The notes beneath the pieces were generated by a model. The model searched no databases. It was not told the origin of the DNA and worked only from the letters and a program-made list of their open reading frames with translations. The position numbers and the translations under genes were made by a program. A DNA stretch of 64,000 nucleotides from JBBQWS01 sp038210415. Its GTDB lineage: Bacteria; Actinomycetota; Actinomycetes; Prado026. The stretch is from NCBI GenBank assembly GCA_038210415.1, contig JBBQWS010000007.1:1-64000 (forward strand), written 5' to 3'. This document shows positions 34,466-44,511 of the stretch, piece after piece; positions within the stretch are counted from its first letter, which is position 1; the number at the start of each line of letters is the position of its first letter.

Positions 34466-35302
34466 ATGAGCGTGGTGCGCGCCGGATTGGTGCAGGCGAG
34501 CTGGACCGGGGACAAAGAGTCCATGATCGTGGCGCACGAGGGGTTCGCGCGGTCGGCCGCGGCCCAGGGGGCGCAGGTGATCTGCTTCCAGGAGCTGTTC
34601 TACGGGCCGTACTTCTGCCAGGTTCAGGACGCGAAATTCTACGAGTACGCGGAGTCGGTACCCGGTCCGACGGTCGAGCGGTTCTCCGCTCTCGCGGCCG
34701 AGCTCGGGGTGGTCCTGGTCCTTCCCGTGTACGAGCAGGAGCAGCCCGGGTACCTCTACAACACGGCTGCCGTCTTGGACGCGGACGGTTCGTACCTCGG
34801 GAAGTACCGCAAGCACCACATCCCGCACGTCGGTGGCTTCTGGGAGAAGTTCTACTTCCGGCCGGGCAACCTCGGCTTTCCCGTCTTCGACACAGCCGTG
34901 GGCAAGGTCGGGGTCTACATCTGTTACGACCGCCACTTCCCCGAAGGCTGGCGCGCCCTTGGCATCAACGGTGCGGAGATCGTCTTCAACCCGTCCGCCA
35001 CGAGCCGAGGTCTCTCGTCGTACCTGTGGAAGCTCGAGCAGCCCGCCGCCGCGGTCGCGAACGAGTTCTATATCGGGGCGATCAACCGGGTCGGCATCGA
35101 AGACCTCGGCGATGACGACTTCTACGGAACCTCGTACTTCGTTGACCCACAGGGCCAGTTCGTCGGCGAGGTCGCCGATGCGCACTCGCCCGAGATCGTG
35201 GTGCGTGACCTGGAGATGGACCTGCTTACCGAAGTTCGAAACCGCTGGGCGTTCTACCGCGACCGGCGCCCTGAGGCGTACGGCGACCTGGTCCAGCCCT
35301 AG
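34466..35302 (+). CDS. Nitrilase-superfamily amidohydrolase (beta-ureidopropionase / N-carbamoyl hydrolase type)
   Basis: 278 residues. Catalytic triad: Glu43 (CFQELFYGPYF), Lys116 (KYRKHHIP) and Cys153 (VYICYDRHFPE). The FYFRPGNLGFPVFDT segment is typical of N-carbamoylputrescine amidases and beta-ureidopropionases. GAGGAG precedes the ATG by 7 bases. It is followed within 16 bp by dihydropyrimidinase, which supports the reaction N-carbamoyl-beta-alanine to beta-alanine, CO2 and NH3 as step 3 of reductive pyrimidine breakdown. An arginine/polyamine role is the alternative. Confidence 0.88.
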   Translation: MSVVRAGLVQASWTGDKESMIVAHEGFARSAAAQGAQVICFQELFYGPYFCQVQDAKFYEYAESVPGPTVERFSALAAELGVVLVLPVYEQEQPGYLYNTAAVLDADGSYLGKYRKHHIPHVGGFWEKFYFRPGNLGFPVFDTAVGKVGVYICYDRHFPEGWRALGINGAEIVFNPSATSRGLSSYLWKLEQPAAAVANEFYIGAINRVGIEDLGDDDFYGTSYFVDPQGQFVGEVADAHSPEIVVRDLEMDLLTEVRNRWAFYRDRRPEAYGDLVQP

Positions 35303-35318
35303 CCCCGCGGAGACTCTC

Positions 35319-36737
<1,419 letters not shown>

Positions 36738-36751
36738 GACGAGGGAACCGC

Positions 36752-37768
36752 ATGGATGTCGGCGTCGTTCTGCAGTGCAACCCTCCCGCATCTCGGGTGG
36801 TCGAGCTGGCGCGCACGGCCGAGACCATGGGCTTCTCGCACGTGTGGACGTTCGACTCGCACCTGCTGTGGCAGGAACCGTTCGTCATCTACAGCCAGAT
36901 CCTCGCGGCAACGCGCAAGATCACCGTCGGCCCGATGGTGACGAACCCGGCGACGCGCGACTGGACGGTCACGGCCTCGCTGTTCGCCACGTTGAACGAG
37001 ATGTTCGGCAACCGCACCGTCTGCGGCATCGGGCGCGGCGACTCGGCCGTCCGGGTCCTGAACGGGAAGCCCACGACGCTGGCAACGCTCCGCGAGTCGA
37101 TTCACGTCATCCGGGAGTTGGCCAACGGGCGCGCTGTCGAGCACCAGGGCTCGACCTTGCGCTTTCCGTGGAGCACCGGCTCGACGTTGGAGTGTTGGGT
37201 CGCCGCGTACGGCCCCAAGGCCTTGGCCCTCGCGGGCGAGGTGGGCGACGGCTTCATCCTGCAGCTCGCGGACCCGGACATCGCGGCCTGGACGATCGCG
37301 GCCGTACGGGCAGCGGCTGAGGCGGCGGGACGTGACCCCGACTCGGTCAAGATCTGCTTGGCCGCCCCGGCGTATGTCGGCGACGACCTGGCGCACATGC
37401 GGGACCAGTGCCGGTGGTTCGGTGGCATGGTCGGCAACCACGTGGCCGACATCGTGGCGCGTTACGGCGCTGACTCCGGGGTGCCGCAGGCGCTCACCGA
37501 CTACATCGCCGGGCGCACCGACTACGACTACAACGAGCACGGCCGGGCCGGCAACACGCACACGTCGTTCGTCCCCGATGAGATCATTGACCGGTTCTGC
37601 ATTCTCGGACCCCCCGAGCGACACATCGAACGCCTGCAGGAGCTGGCGGCGCTCGGGGTGGACCAGTTCGCGGTCTACCTGCAGCACGACGGCAAGGCCC
37701 AGACGCTCGAGGCCTACGGGGAGACGATCATCCCGGCTATCGCTGAGCACGTGCGGGCTAAGTCCTGA
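36752..37768 (+). CDS. LLM-class F420-dependent oxidoreductase (TIGR03842-like)
   Basis: 338 residues, TIM-barrel of the luciferase-like monooxygenase class, F420 branch. Seen: MDVGVVLQCNPPASRVVELARTAETMGFSHVWTFDSHLLWQEP, KITVGPMVTNPATRDWTVTASLFATLNEM, RTVCGIGRGDSAVR and WVAAYGPKALALAGEVGDGF. It starts 14 bp after the dihydropyrimidinase stop. This subfamily is often linked to hydantoinase genes. It may carry out the first, reductive step on a pyrimidine, in place of a PydA-type dehydrogenase, which is absent here; that is inference. Confidence 0.88.
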   Translation: MDVGVVLQCNPPASRVVELARTAETMGFSHVWTFDSHLLWQEPFVIYSQILAATRKITVGPMVTNPATRDWTVTASLFATLNEMFGNRTVCGIGRGDSAVRVLNGKPTTLATLRESIHVIRELANGRAVEHQGSTLRFPWSTGSTLECWVAAYGPKALALAGEVGDGFILQLADPDIAAWTIAAVRAAAEAAGRDPDSVKICLAAPAYVGDDLAHMRDQCRWFGGMVGNHVADIVARYGADSGVPQALTDYIAGRTDYDYNEHGRAGNTHTSFVPDEIIDRFCILGPPERHIERLQELAALGVDQFAVYLQHDGKAQTLEAYGETIIPAIAEHVRAKS

Positions 37769-37960
37769 GCGGCCGGGCGACCAGCTGCCGGACTCATGCT
37801 CGACACCCGACCCATCGTTCATCCTGCGCCGGAGCCGCCAGCGCGCCCCCTAACGCCGTTCAGTTTGCGTCGTTCCCTGGAACTCTCCCCACCGCCCCAT
37901 TCCGGCGACCGCCTTCAGTCTCCAGGTGACCCGATTGGCCAGCGCTGGGACACTGGCGCG

Positions 37961-38377
37961 ATGAGTTGGGTTGCTGTACTGATCGGGATTGTCGGCGGCG
38001 TGCTGCTGTTGTGGCTCGCCCTGGTGGCAACTCCGTGGATCGCCCAGCGTGGCAGCACCGATCCGACCAGTCTGCGGGAGGCGCTGCGACTGCTACCCGA
38101 CGTGATCGGGCTGCTTCGAGGGCTTGTTGCCGACCCAACCGTCCCTTCTGGGGTCAGGATCCGACTCGGCCTCCTGATGTTCTACCTGGTGTTGCCGATC
38201 GATCTGATCCCGGATTTCGTCCCGGTCCTCGGCTACGCCGACGATGCGATCATCGTGGCCGTCGTTGTGCGTTCGGTCGCCCGGCGCGCTGGTCCGGACG
38301 CTCTGAACCGGCACTGGCCGGGCACCGCGTCAGGCCTGGACACTCTCAAACGCTTCGCCGGAATACCCGCTGGCTGA
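37961..38377 (+). CDS. DUF1232 (YkvA-type) membrane protein
   Basis: 138 residues. N-terminal membrane helix VLIGIVGGVLLLWLALVA, then the DUF1232 core VRIRLGLLMFYLVLPIDLIPDFVPVLGYADDAIIV with its PIDLIPDFxPxxGxxDD signature. Function of the domain is unknown. It stands alone: 192 bp upstream and 239 bp downstream hold no gene that I can see. Confidence 0.88.
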   Translation: MSWVAVLIGIVGGVLLLWLALVATPWIAQRGSTDPTSLREALRLLPDVIGLLRGLVADPTVPSGVRIRLGLLMFYLVLPIDLIPDFVPVLGYADDAIIVAVVVRSVARRAGPDALNRHWPGTASGLDTLKRFAGIPAG

Positions 38378-38616
38378 GCCAAGGGCATCCCTGCGCGGAC
38401 CTCGCTCCGCCGGGTCAGCGTCGACGCCTACGCCAGCAGACCTCGGGGACGGCGACCTCGGCGGTTGACGACAACGGCACCTGTCCAACTGATCACCCGA
38501 GTGCCCGACACGTGACCCAAGGGCGCGGTTCCCTGACCCTGCGGGCGAAATGCGTCCGCACTGCCCAGCCCATCGGATCCCACTTTTCCCGAGTCGTTCA
38601 CGCATAGGGTCGGAGG

Positions 38617-39525
38617 GTGCTTGAGGCATTGGACGTCCGTCACCGCTTCGGTGAGCGAGTGGTGCTCGACGGGGTCGATCTGCGGGTCGCGCCGGGGGTG
38701 CTCACCGGACTGCTCGGTCCCAACGGTGCGGGCAAGACGACGTTGATGCGGCTGGTCCTGGGAGTCATCGATCCCGACTACGGACGGATCCTCTTCGACG
38801 GTGCGCCGGTCACCGGGGCAGAGCGTCAGCGCTGGGGTTACATGCCCCAGGAGCGCGGCCTGTACCCGGCGATGAAGGCTGGCGACCAGGTGATCCATTT
38901 TGGTCGGCTGCACGGCCTCTCGAAGGCCGAGGCGACCCGGCGGGCCCGCGAGCTGCTCGACGAGGTCGGGCTCGGCGACCGATGGGACGACCGTTCGGAC
39001 CGGTTGTCCGGAGGCATGCAGCAGCGGCTCCAGCTGGCTGCCTCGCTCGTCCACGATCCCAGGGTGATCATCTTGGACGAGCCCTTCGCCGGGCTCGACC
39101 CGGTCGCTGTGGCCGAGCTCGCTTCCACGCTCAAGGACCGCGTCGCCGGCGGGAGCACGATCGTGTTCTCCAGCCACCAGCTCGACCTGGTGCAGGACCT
39201 CTGCGAGACGATCGTGATGCTGGACCTCGGCCGCACCGTGCTGTCCGGGACGGTCGCCGAGCTGCGCGCCTCGTCAGGCACCAGACAGCTGCGGCTTACC
39301 GTTCACGGTGACCGGGGCTGGCTCGGGGCCTTCCCCGACGTGACAATCGCGAGCGACCACTCGGACGAGCTGAGGCTCGCCCTTCCGACCGGAGTCGACC
39401 CGTTGGCGGTCCTGGACGCCGCGCGCGCGGCCGGACCTGTCAGCGACTTCGGCCTCGACCTCCCGACCCTGTCCGAGCTCTTCCTGGTCGCCGCGGGTCG
39501 CGCCAGCGAGGCGGCGGCGTCATGA
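38617..39525 (+). CDS. ABC exporter ATP-binding protein (NatA-like)
   Basis: 302 residues. Walker A GPNGAGKT (34-41), MPQERGLYPAM Q-loop, signature LSGGMQQRLQ, Walker B VIILDEPFAGLDP and switch His in FSSHQL. C-terminal 75 residues are a DUF4162-like extension typical of ABC-2 exporters. GTG start has TAGGGT 6 bases upstream, so it is probably leaderless. It overlaps the permease by 4 nt. Confidence 0.93.
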   Translation: MLEALDVRHRFGERVVLDGVDLRVAPGVLTGLLGPNGAGKTTLMRLVLGVIDPDYGRILFDGAPVTGAERQRWGYMPQERGLYPAMKAGDQVIHFGRLHGLSKAEATRRARELLDEVGLGDRWDDRSDRLSGGMQQRLQLAASLVHDPRVIILDEPFAGLDPVAVAELASTLKDRVAGGSTIVFSSHQLDLVQDLCETIVMLDLGRTVLSGTVAELRASSGTRQLRLTVHGDRGWLGAFPDVTIASDHSDELRLALPTGVDPLAVLDAARAAGPVSDFGLDLPTLSELFLVAAGRASEAAAS

Positions 39526-40709
39526 CGCTGTCGTGGTGGGCTGGTACCCGGCTGGTTGCCGCCCGGGCGATGGCCGAGGGGTTTGCTGGCAAGGGCTGGC
39601 GGATCGTCACCGGTCTGATGCTGCTCGGCGGGATCGCCGCGGTCGTGATCCCGAGGCTGCTCGGTTCAGGCGACACGACCTACACCCTCGCCGTCGTCGG
39701 CCCGGCCAAGCCTGCGCTGGTCGCGCAGCTGGCTGCCTCGGCACGCGCGGGTGACTTCACCGTCGAGTACAAGGCGCTGGCCGACGAGGGCGCCGTCGCC
39801 CGGGCGGTGCGAGACGGCAAGGCCGACGCCGGTCTCGTGGGCGAAGGCGCGTCGGCCCGGCTGTACGTCCCGACGTTGGGCGTTGGCGTGTTCCCGGCCC
39901 TGGTGTCCGGCGCGGTCCAGGCCAACGTGACCGTGGACGCACTCATCGCATCCGGTCTGACGCCGACGCAGATCTCGGCACTACAGGACCTGCCGGCCCC
40001 GAAGCAGGTGGTCCTCGGACCGGCCGACGACCCCCGTCGGGCGGGTGTGGGCTTCGGCGTCGGGCTGGTGCTCTACCTCGCGCTGATCCTCGCGGGGTCC
40101 GGCATCGCCACGACCGTCGCGACCGAGAAGTCGACCCGGATCTCCGAGGTACTGCTGGCCGTCCTCAGGCCTACCCAGTTGCTCGTCGGGACCGTGCTCG
40201 GAGTCGGGTTGCTCGCACTGATCCAGATCAGCGCGGCCGCGATCCCGGTGGCCGTCTCCTTGTTCGCCTCTCACAGCTCGGCGCTGCCGTCCGACGCAGC
40301 TCCGGACGTAGCCCTCGGGGTCGTGTGGTTCGTGCTCGGCCTTTCTGTCTACGCGTTCGTGTTCGCCGGCCTCGCCGCTCTCGTCGACAAGATCACCGAG
40401 GTCAGCTCGGCCATCCTGCCCGCCAACGCCCTCCTGATCGGCAGCTACCTGATCGCGGTCACTGTCGTGGTGTCCTCGCCGAACGGCTGGTTCTCAGTCG
40501 CCGCGTCGATGTTCCCGATGTCGGCGCCGATGGTGATGCCCATGCGCTGGGCGTCCGGGGGAGTCCCGGGCTGGCAGCTCGTCGTGAGCATGCTCCTGAC
40601 CGCCGGCGCGGCCGTGCTGCTCGCGCGACTGGCATCGGTGATCTACAAGCGCGGGGTCGTCCGCACCGGTCAGCGGGTCTCGCTGCGGGACGTCCTTCGG
40701 CCGACCTGA
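39522..40709 (+). CDS. ABC-2 type exporter permease (NatB-like)
   Basis: 395 residues. One helix near the N-terminus (WRIVTGLMLLGGIAAVVIPRLL), a large extracytoplasmic part of about 130 residues, then five C-terminal helices beginning at VGLVLYLALILAGSGIATTVATEKSTRISEVLLAVLRPTQLL, the ABC-2 signature. Together with the upstream ATPase it forms an exporter of unknown substrate; family members move Na+ or antibiotics. Confidence 0.9.
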   Translation: MTLSWWAGTRLVAARAMAEGFAGKGWRIVTGLMLLGGIAAVVIPRLLGSGDTTYTLAVVGPAKPALVAQLAASARAGDFTVEYKALADEGAVARAVRDGKADAGLVGEGASARLYVPTLGVGVFPALVSGAVQANVTVDALIASGLTPTQISALQDLPAPKQVVLGPADDPRRAGVGFGVGLVLYLALILAGSGIATTVATEKSTRISEVLLAVLRPTQLLVGTVLGVGLLALIQISAAAIPVAVSLFASHSSALPSDAAPDVALGVVWFVLGLSVYAFVFAGLAALVDKITEVSSAILPANALLIGSYLIAVTVVVSSPNGWFSVAASMFPMSAPMVMPMRWASGGVPGWQLVVSMLLTAGAAVLLARLASVIYKRGVVRTGQRVSLRDVLRPT

Positions 40710-40832
40710 TCAGCGAACTCTCAGCCAGGCTCAGCGAAAACCAAGGCCGGGCGAAGGTATCGGTCAGGCGCCGAACGCAGTCTCTTCTCAACGGCGATGC
40801 CGCTCCCGGTTCGCCGACAACGAGGAGGACTC

Positions 40833-41363
40833 ATGAACAGCAACGAGAGCAACACCCTCGCGGCGCCGGCTGGGTGGTTCGCGGGCAAAACCAAGGCGGT
40901 CGGGCTGCTGACCGCGGGCGTCCTAGCCGGCGGGCTGCTGGCCGGGGCGGGCATCGCGTCCGCGGCAACGACCGGCGCCACCCCGACCCCCAGCGCCTCG
41001 ACCAGTACGGCCGTACCTGGCACCAAGCCCGACGGTGGCCGGATGGGCGGCGGTGCGGGCGGCGGTCCCGGTGGGGCAGCCTCGGTCCGCTCCGACGAGA
41101 CGGTCGTCACCGGCTCCGACCTCAGCACCCTGTCGGCCGCGGCTCTCAAGGCAGTGCCCGGCGGGACCATCATCCGGGTCGAGAGCGATGCCGGTGACGG
41201 CGCCTTCGAGGCGCACCTGAATAAGGCCGACGGGTCGGTGGTCACGGTGAAGTTCGACAAGAGCCTCGCCGTTACCGCGCTCGAGGACGGCATGGGCAAG
41301 GGTGACCCGGCGCCGACCGGCGCCCCGGCAGCCCCGGCTACCGGGGCGACTCCGGCGGCCTAG
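40833..41363 (+). CDS. Secreted protein with PepSY-like domain
   Basis: 176 residues. A hydrophobic export segment at about 20-43 (AVGLLTAGVLAGGLLAGAGIASA) is followed by a Thr/Pro/Gly-rich linker, then a PepSY-like stretch: LSAAALKAVPGGTIIRVESDAGDGAFEAHLNKADGSVVTVKFDKSLAVTALED. GAGGAGG lies five bases before the ATG. PepSY domains may inhibit proteases or bind cations; no partner gene is evident. Confidence 0.78.
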   Translation: MNSNESNTLAAPAGWFAGKTKAVGLLTAGVLAGGLLAGAGIASAATTGATPTPSASTSTAVPGTKPDGGRMGGGAGGGPGGAASVRSDETVVTGSDLSTLSAAALKAVPGGTIIRVESDAGDGAFEAHLNKADGSVVTVKFDKSLAVTALEDGMGKGDPAPTGAPAAPATGATPAA

Positions 41364-41408
41364 CCCCGGCGCACCACCCGCGTCCGACCGATGCTTCACG
41401 AGGCCGAC

Positions 41409-41457
41409 CTCCACACCGCCGATGAACGACCGAGCAGTTGTCGTCGACGGTGTGGAG
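41409..41457 (+). promoter_or_regulatory. Hairpin that includes the ribosome site of the next gene
   Basis: CTCCACACCG (41409-41418) pairs perfectly with CGGTGTGGAG (41448-41457) across a 29-nt loop. The GGAG at the end of the right arm is the likely ribosome site for the ATG at 41466, so the stem could hide it. Only seen in sequence; function unproven. Confidence 0.35.
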
Positions 41458-41465
41458 TCCTCAGG

Positions 41466-41948
41466 ATGCGTTGGTCGGTCGTGGGCGTGTTGGTGGCCAC
41501 CACGTCGGTGGTGCTCGGTCTGGGCCCGGGGCCGGCGACGGCCGGGCCTCGAGCCGCCGCGTACCGAGCCGATCCGAGAAGCACCGCCGGCGCGGTCGGA
41601 GTCACCGTCGGAGTTGTTTCGTTCACCGAGATGGACGGTCTCGCCCCGGAGCTGCACGCGGGTCACCACTACCCGATGCGACTCATGGTCCTGGTGTCAC
41701 GCGGGCACGAAGGGTCGACCGCGACGGTGTCCGTCCAGGACGGCACGGTCGATGGTTGCGCCGCGGTGCCGCTGGCGTCGGGCGTCGCTACCTTGCTGCG
41801 CTGTCGCGTCGTCCTGGCCCCGCACCCGTCCGGGCGGCCACCCGCCGCTGCAGCGATGGTGACCATCACCGTCCGCCTGCCCGACGGGACCGAACAGGTC
41901 AAGTGGTACCCGCACACGCTGAGGCGGACCAGCAGAGGTCAGGGCTGA
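41466..41948 (+). CDS. Small secreted protein, unknown function
   Basis: 160 residues. Signal peptide MRWSVVGVLVATTSVVLGLGPGPATA, then a beta-rich domain (VGVTVGVVSFTEMDGLAPELHAGHHYPMRLMVLVSRG; TVSVQDGTVDGCAAVPLASGVATLLRCRV) with two Cys that may form a disulphide. It resembles a small immunoglobulin-like fold but I recognise no family. Its last 10 bases overlap the end of the convergent GH26-like gene. Confidence 0.65.
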   Translation: MRWSVVGVLVATTSVVLGLGPGPATAGPRAAAYRADPRSTAGAVGVTVGVVSFTEMDGLAPELHAGHHYPMRLMVLVSRGHEGSTATVSVQDGTVDGCAAVPLASGVATLLRCRVVLAPHPSGRPPAAAAMVTITVRLPDGTEQVKWYPHTLRRTSRGQG

Positions 41949-43492
41949 AAGTAGGAGTCGGTGAAGGCCGTCTTGGCCGCTGCGAGGACGGCCGGATCGC
42001 TGTCGAGCGCGTAGTCGTTGGTCCCTGTGACGGAGTCGGGCCCGTGGTTGAAGTACACGAACGCCTTGAGCTGCGGCATCGTTTTCGCCAAGGTCGCGAA
42101 CGAGGAGAACACCGACACGCGGTCGGCCACCGACGTCGCCGCGATACCGAACTCCGCGAGCATGAGCGGCTTTCCCGGGTGGGCCGAGGTGGCCCAGGTG
42201 TAGAAGCCGGGGAACGTCGCGCCCTTGCTGTTCGCGAACAGGTCCAGGGCCCGGCCGCCTCGCGAGTAAGGGTCGTAGGCGATCCAGTCCACGACGTCGT
42301 CGCCCGGGTAGAGTTGAGGATACAGACCCTGGTCGCCCCAGCCCGAGAAGCCCATGACGTCCCACACGAAGACCGCGTGCGTGACGCCGGCGGATCGCAG
42401 TCGCTGCACGACGTGACGAACCATGGCGACGTAGCCCGTGGGCGTGTAACCCGAACCGGAGCCCTGCAGCTCGTTCTCCGGTTCGTGGTGGATCGTCAGG
42501 AAGAACGGCGTGCCGCCGAGGCGGTCGACGACACGGGCTGCGGTCGCGTCGATCAGGGCGTCCGAGGAACCCGCGGCCACCTCGGCCCAGGTGGCGCCGT
42601 CGTCCGGCTTCCAGTTGACCATCAGGGTTCGCGGGTGCGCCGGATCGGTGGTCAGCGCGACCTCGGTCGGGGTCGGCCAGCTCTGCCCACCGACGTGGTA
42701 GACGTGCACGATGCCCAGGTCGCGGCCGAGCTCGCTCTCCTGGCGAGCCACCGCGTCGGCGTGGCCGGTCTCGTTGCCGAACGGGTTCGCGGTCGAACCG
42801 AACCAGGTACCGCAGCTCGGGACCAGCAGGGCCGACACCTGGCAACTGCCGCCGGCGAGGGTGTAGTCGACGACCAGCTGCGGGCGCAGCGACGCGTCCG
42901 GGTAGTCGGCGGATGCGAAGGCCAACGCCGTCTGGTCGCCAATCGTGGCGGTCAAGGCGAGGTCGACAGTGCCCGAGCGGGCCCCGACGAGCCATGACGA
43001 TGGCAGGGCCACGGTGGTCGCAAGACCGGTCGGTTGGGTTGTCTCGCGGCCGAGCAGCGCGTCGTGGTTCGGCCGGTCGAGGCTGGTGACCGAGGTGGCT
43101 GCCCACGGCTCGGTCATCGAATAGACCTTCGCCGAGCCGAACCGAGGGGTGCCGATCTGGTTGAGCACCAGGGACACCGAAAGGTTCGTCGCTCCCGTGG
43201 GCACGGTGGGCACCGGGAAACGGAGGAACGCCTCGCGGCCGTCGAGCCCCTCGTCGCCCGCCATGAGCAGGGCGAGGTTGTCCGGCGCCAGCGTTGGGTT
43301 TCCGGGGGCGACGTAGGTGTCGTCGATCGGGGTCGTGACCACCCGGCCGGTGCTTTCGGCCCGGGGAGTCGCCGCCACCGCCAACCCGGTCAGGCAGGTC
43401 GGGATCGCGGACCCGACCAGCATGGCGGCCACGGTCAGCGGCAGGAGCAGGCGCACCCGGAGTCGGATCGGGCGGCGCAGGGATCGGTTCAC
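41939..43492 (-). CDS. Secreted GH26-like glycoside hydrolase with DNRLRE-type N-terminal domain
   Basis: 517 residues. Signal peptide to about residue 41, then a DNRLRE/CBM96-like beta domain (TTPIDDTYVAPGNPTLAPDN, EAFLRFPVPTVPTGATNLSVSLVL), then a TIM barrel in the GH26 style from about residue 215. Candidate acid/base Glu lies in TIHHEPENEL and the nucleophile Glu in LMLAEFGIAA. Substrate is likely an extracellular glycan. GTG start with TACAAC 7 bases upstream indicates a leaderless mRNA, and two GTTCACC repeats lie immediately before that -10 box, placing the gene under PhoP control (inference). Assignment to GH26 is by motif and not certain; GH39/GH5-type barrels are alternatives. Confidence 0.8.
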   Translation of the reverse strand: MNRSLRRPIRLRVRLLLPLTVAAMLVGSAIPTCLTGLAVAATPRAESTGRVVTTPIDDTYVAPGNPTLAPDNLALLMAGDEGLDGREAFLRFPVPTVPTGATNLSVSLVLNQIGTPRFGSAKVYSMTEPWAATSVTSLDRPNHDALLGRETTQPTGLATTVALPSSWLVGARSGTVDLALTATIGDQTALAFASADYPDASLRPQLVVDYTLAGGSCQVSALLVPSCGTWFGSTANPFGNETGHADAVARQESELGRDLGIVHVYHVGGQSWPTPTEVALTTDPAHPRTLMVNWKPDDGATWAEVAAGSSDALIDATAARVVDRLGGTPFFLTIHHEPENELQGSGSGYTPTGYVAMVRHVVQRLRSAGVTHAVFVWDVMGFSGWGDQGLYPQLYPGDDVVDWIAYDPYSRGGRALDLFANSKGATFPGFYTWATSAHPGKPLMLAEFGIAATSVADRVSVFSSFATLAKTMPQLKAFVYFNHGPDSVTGTNDYALDSDPAVLAAAKTAFTDSYFQP

Positions 43493-43499
43493 ATCCGGA

Positions 43500-43543
43500 G
43501 TTGTAGGCCCGGCGGGTGAACAGGCCGGGTGGGCTCGGTGAAC
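43500..43543 (-). promoter_or_regulatory. PHO box plus -10 element for the GH26-like gene
   Basis: On the minus strand, GTTCACC occurs at 43543-43537 and again at 43521-43515, exactly 22 nt (two 11-nt turns) apart. After the last unit, 5 bases lead to TACAAC (43505-43500), which ends 7 bases before the start codon. This is the arrangement expected for a PhoP-activated promoter. Confidence 0.75.
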
Positions 43544-43608
43544 ACTGGCCGCCCGGGCGACGCACGGCGCATGAGCGGGCGCCGAACGTCATCCCCCGTA
43601 CGGACTTC

Positions 43609-43641
43609 GTTCACCTTCTGTGCGCGGTGCGTGGTTACGTT
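43609..43641 (+). promoter_or_regulatory. Possible PHO box upstream of pstB
   Basis: One good unit, GTTCACCTTCT (43609-43619), followed by degenerate 11-nt units GTGCGCGGTGC and GTGGTTACGTT, 37-69 bases before the pstB start. The position is right for a PhoP site, but only one unit fits the consensus well. Confidence 0.5.
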
Positions 43642-43677
43642 CGGCCACGCCTGACCGTCGCCCGAAGGAGCCCCGAG

Positions 43678-44511
43678 TTGTCCGCCCTCAACACGCTCGA
43701 CGAGCTGCTGACTGTTCCCGACCCTGCACGCCGTACGAGTGCGTCGCTCGAAGCGATCGCGGTGTCGGCCTGGTTCGGCTCCAACAAGGTGCTCGACCGC
43801 GTGTCGCTGTCGATGCCCGCCAAGACAGTGACCGCGCTGATCGGCCCGTCCGGCTGCGGAAAGTCCACGTTCCTGCGGATTCTCAACCGGATGCACGAGT
43901 CGGTCGCGTCGGCCAAGCTCGCCGGGTCGGTCATGCTGAACGGACAGGACATCTACGACGCGGGTACGCGCATCACCGAGACCCGTAAGCGGATCGGCAT
44001 GGTCTTCCAGAAGCCGAACCCGTTCCCGTCCATGTCGATCGCGGACAACGTGACCGCTGGGCTGAAGCTCACCGGGATGAAGGTCGGCCGGGCCGAGCGG
44101 ATCGAGCTCGTCGAGAGCTGCCTGATCCGAGGTGGTCTGTGGAACGAGGTGAAGGACCGGCTGGACCAGCCCGGGGGTGCACTCTCGGGCGGTCAGCAGC
44201 AGCGGCTGTGCATCGCCCGATCGCTCGCCGTCGACCCGGACATCCTGCTGATGGACGAGCCGTGTTCCGCCCTCGACCCGACCTCGACACGGCGGATCGA
44301 GGAGACGATCGCCGCACTGCGCGACGAGGTCACCATCGTGATCGTGACGCACAACATGCAGCAGGCCGCGCGGGTGTCTCAGCAGTGCGCGTTCTTCCTG
44401 GCCGAGGCCGGAACGCCTGGCGTGATCGTCGAGGCGGGGAGCACCGAGCAGATCTTCGAGCAACCGGTGGACCCGCGCACGTCGGACTACGTCAACGGTC
44501 GATTCGGCTGA
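43678..44511 (+). CDS. pstB: Phosphate ABC transporter ATPase PstB
   Basis: 277 residues. Walker [10 protein letters not shown] (56-64), [19 protein letters not shown] (the PstB-specific Q-loop stretch), signature [16 protein letters not shown], Walker [30 protein letters not shown] at the C-terminus. The start is a TTG with GAAGGAG seven bases upstream; no ATG or GTG lies near. Unusually pstB is first, and a DUF1508 gene follows by one base. Confidence 0.95.
   Translation: MSALNTLDELLTVPDPARRTSASLEAIAVSAWFGSNKVLDRVSLSMPAKTVTALIGPSGCGKSTFLRILNRMHESVASAKLAGSVMLNGQDIYDAGTRITETRKRIGMVFQKPNPFPSMSIADNVTAGLKLTGMKVGRAERIELVESCLIRGGLWNEVKDRLDQPGGALSGGQQQRLCIARSLAVDPDILLMDEPCSALDPTSTRRIEETIAALRDEVTIVIVTHNMQQAARVSQQCAFFLAEAGTPGVIVEAGSTEQIFEQPVDPRTSDYVNGRFG

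Noticed and set aside
37806..37830. PHO box upstream of the DUF1232 gene
   Set aside because: A single GTTCATC word without an 11-nt partner.
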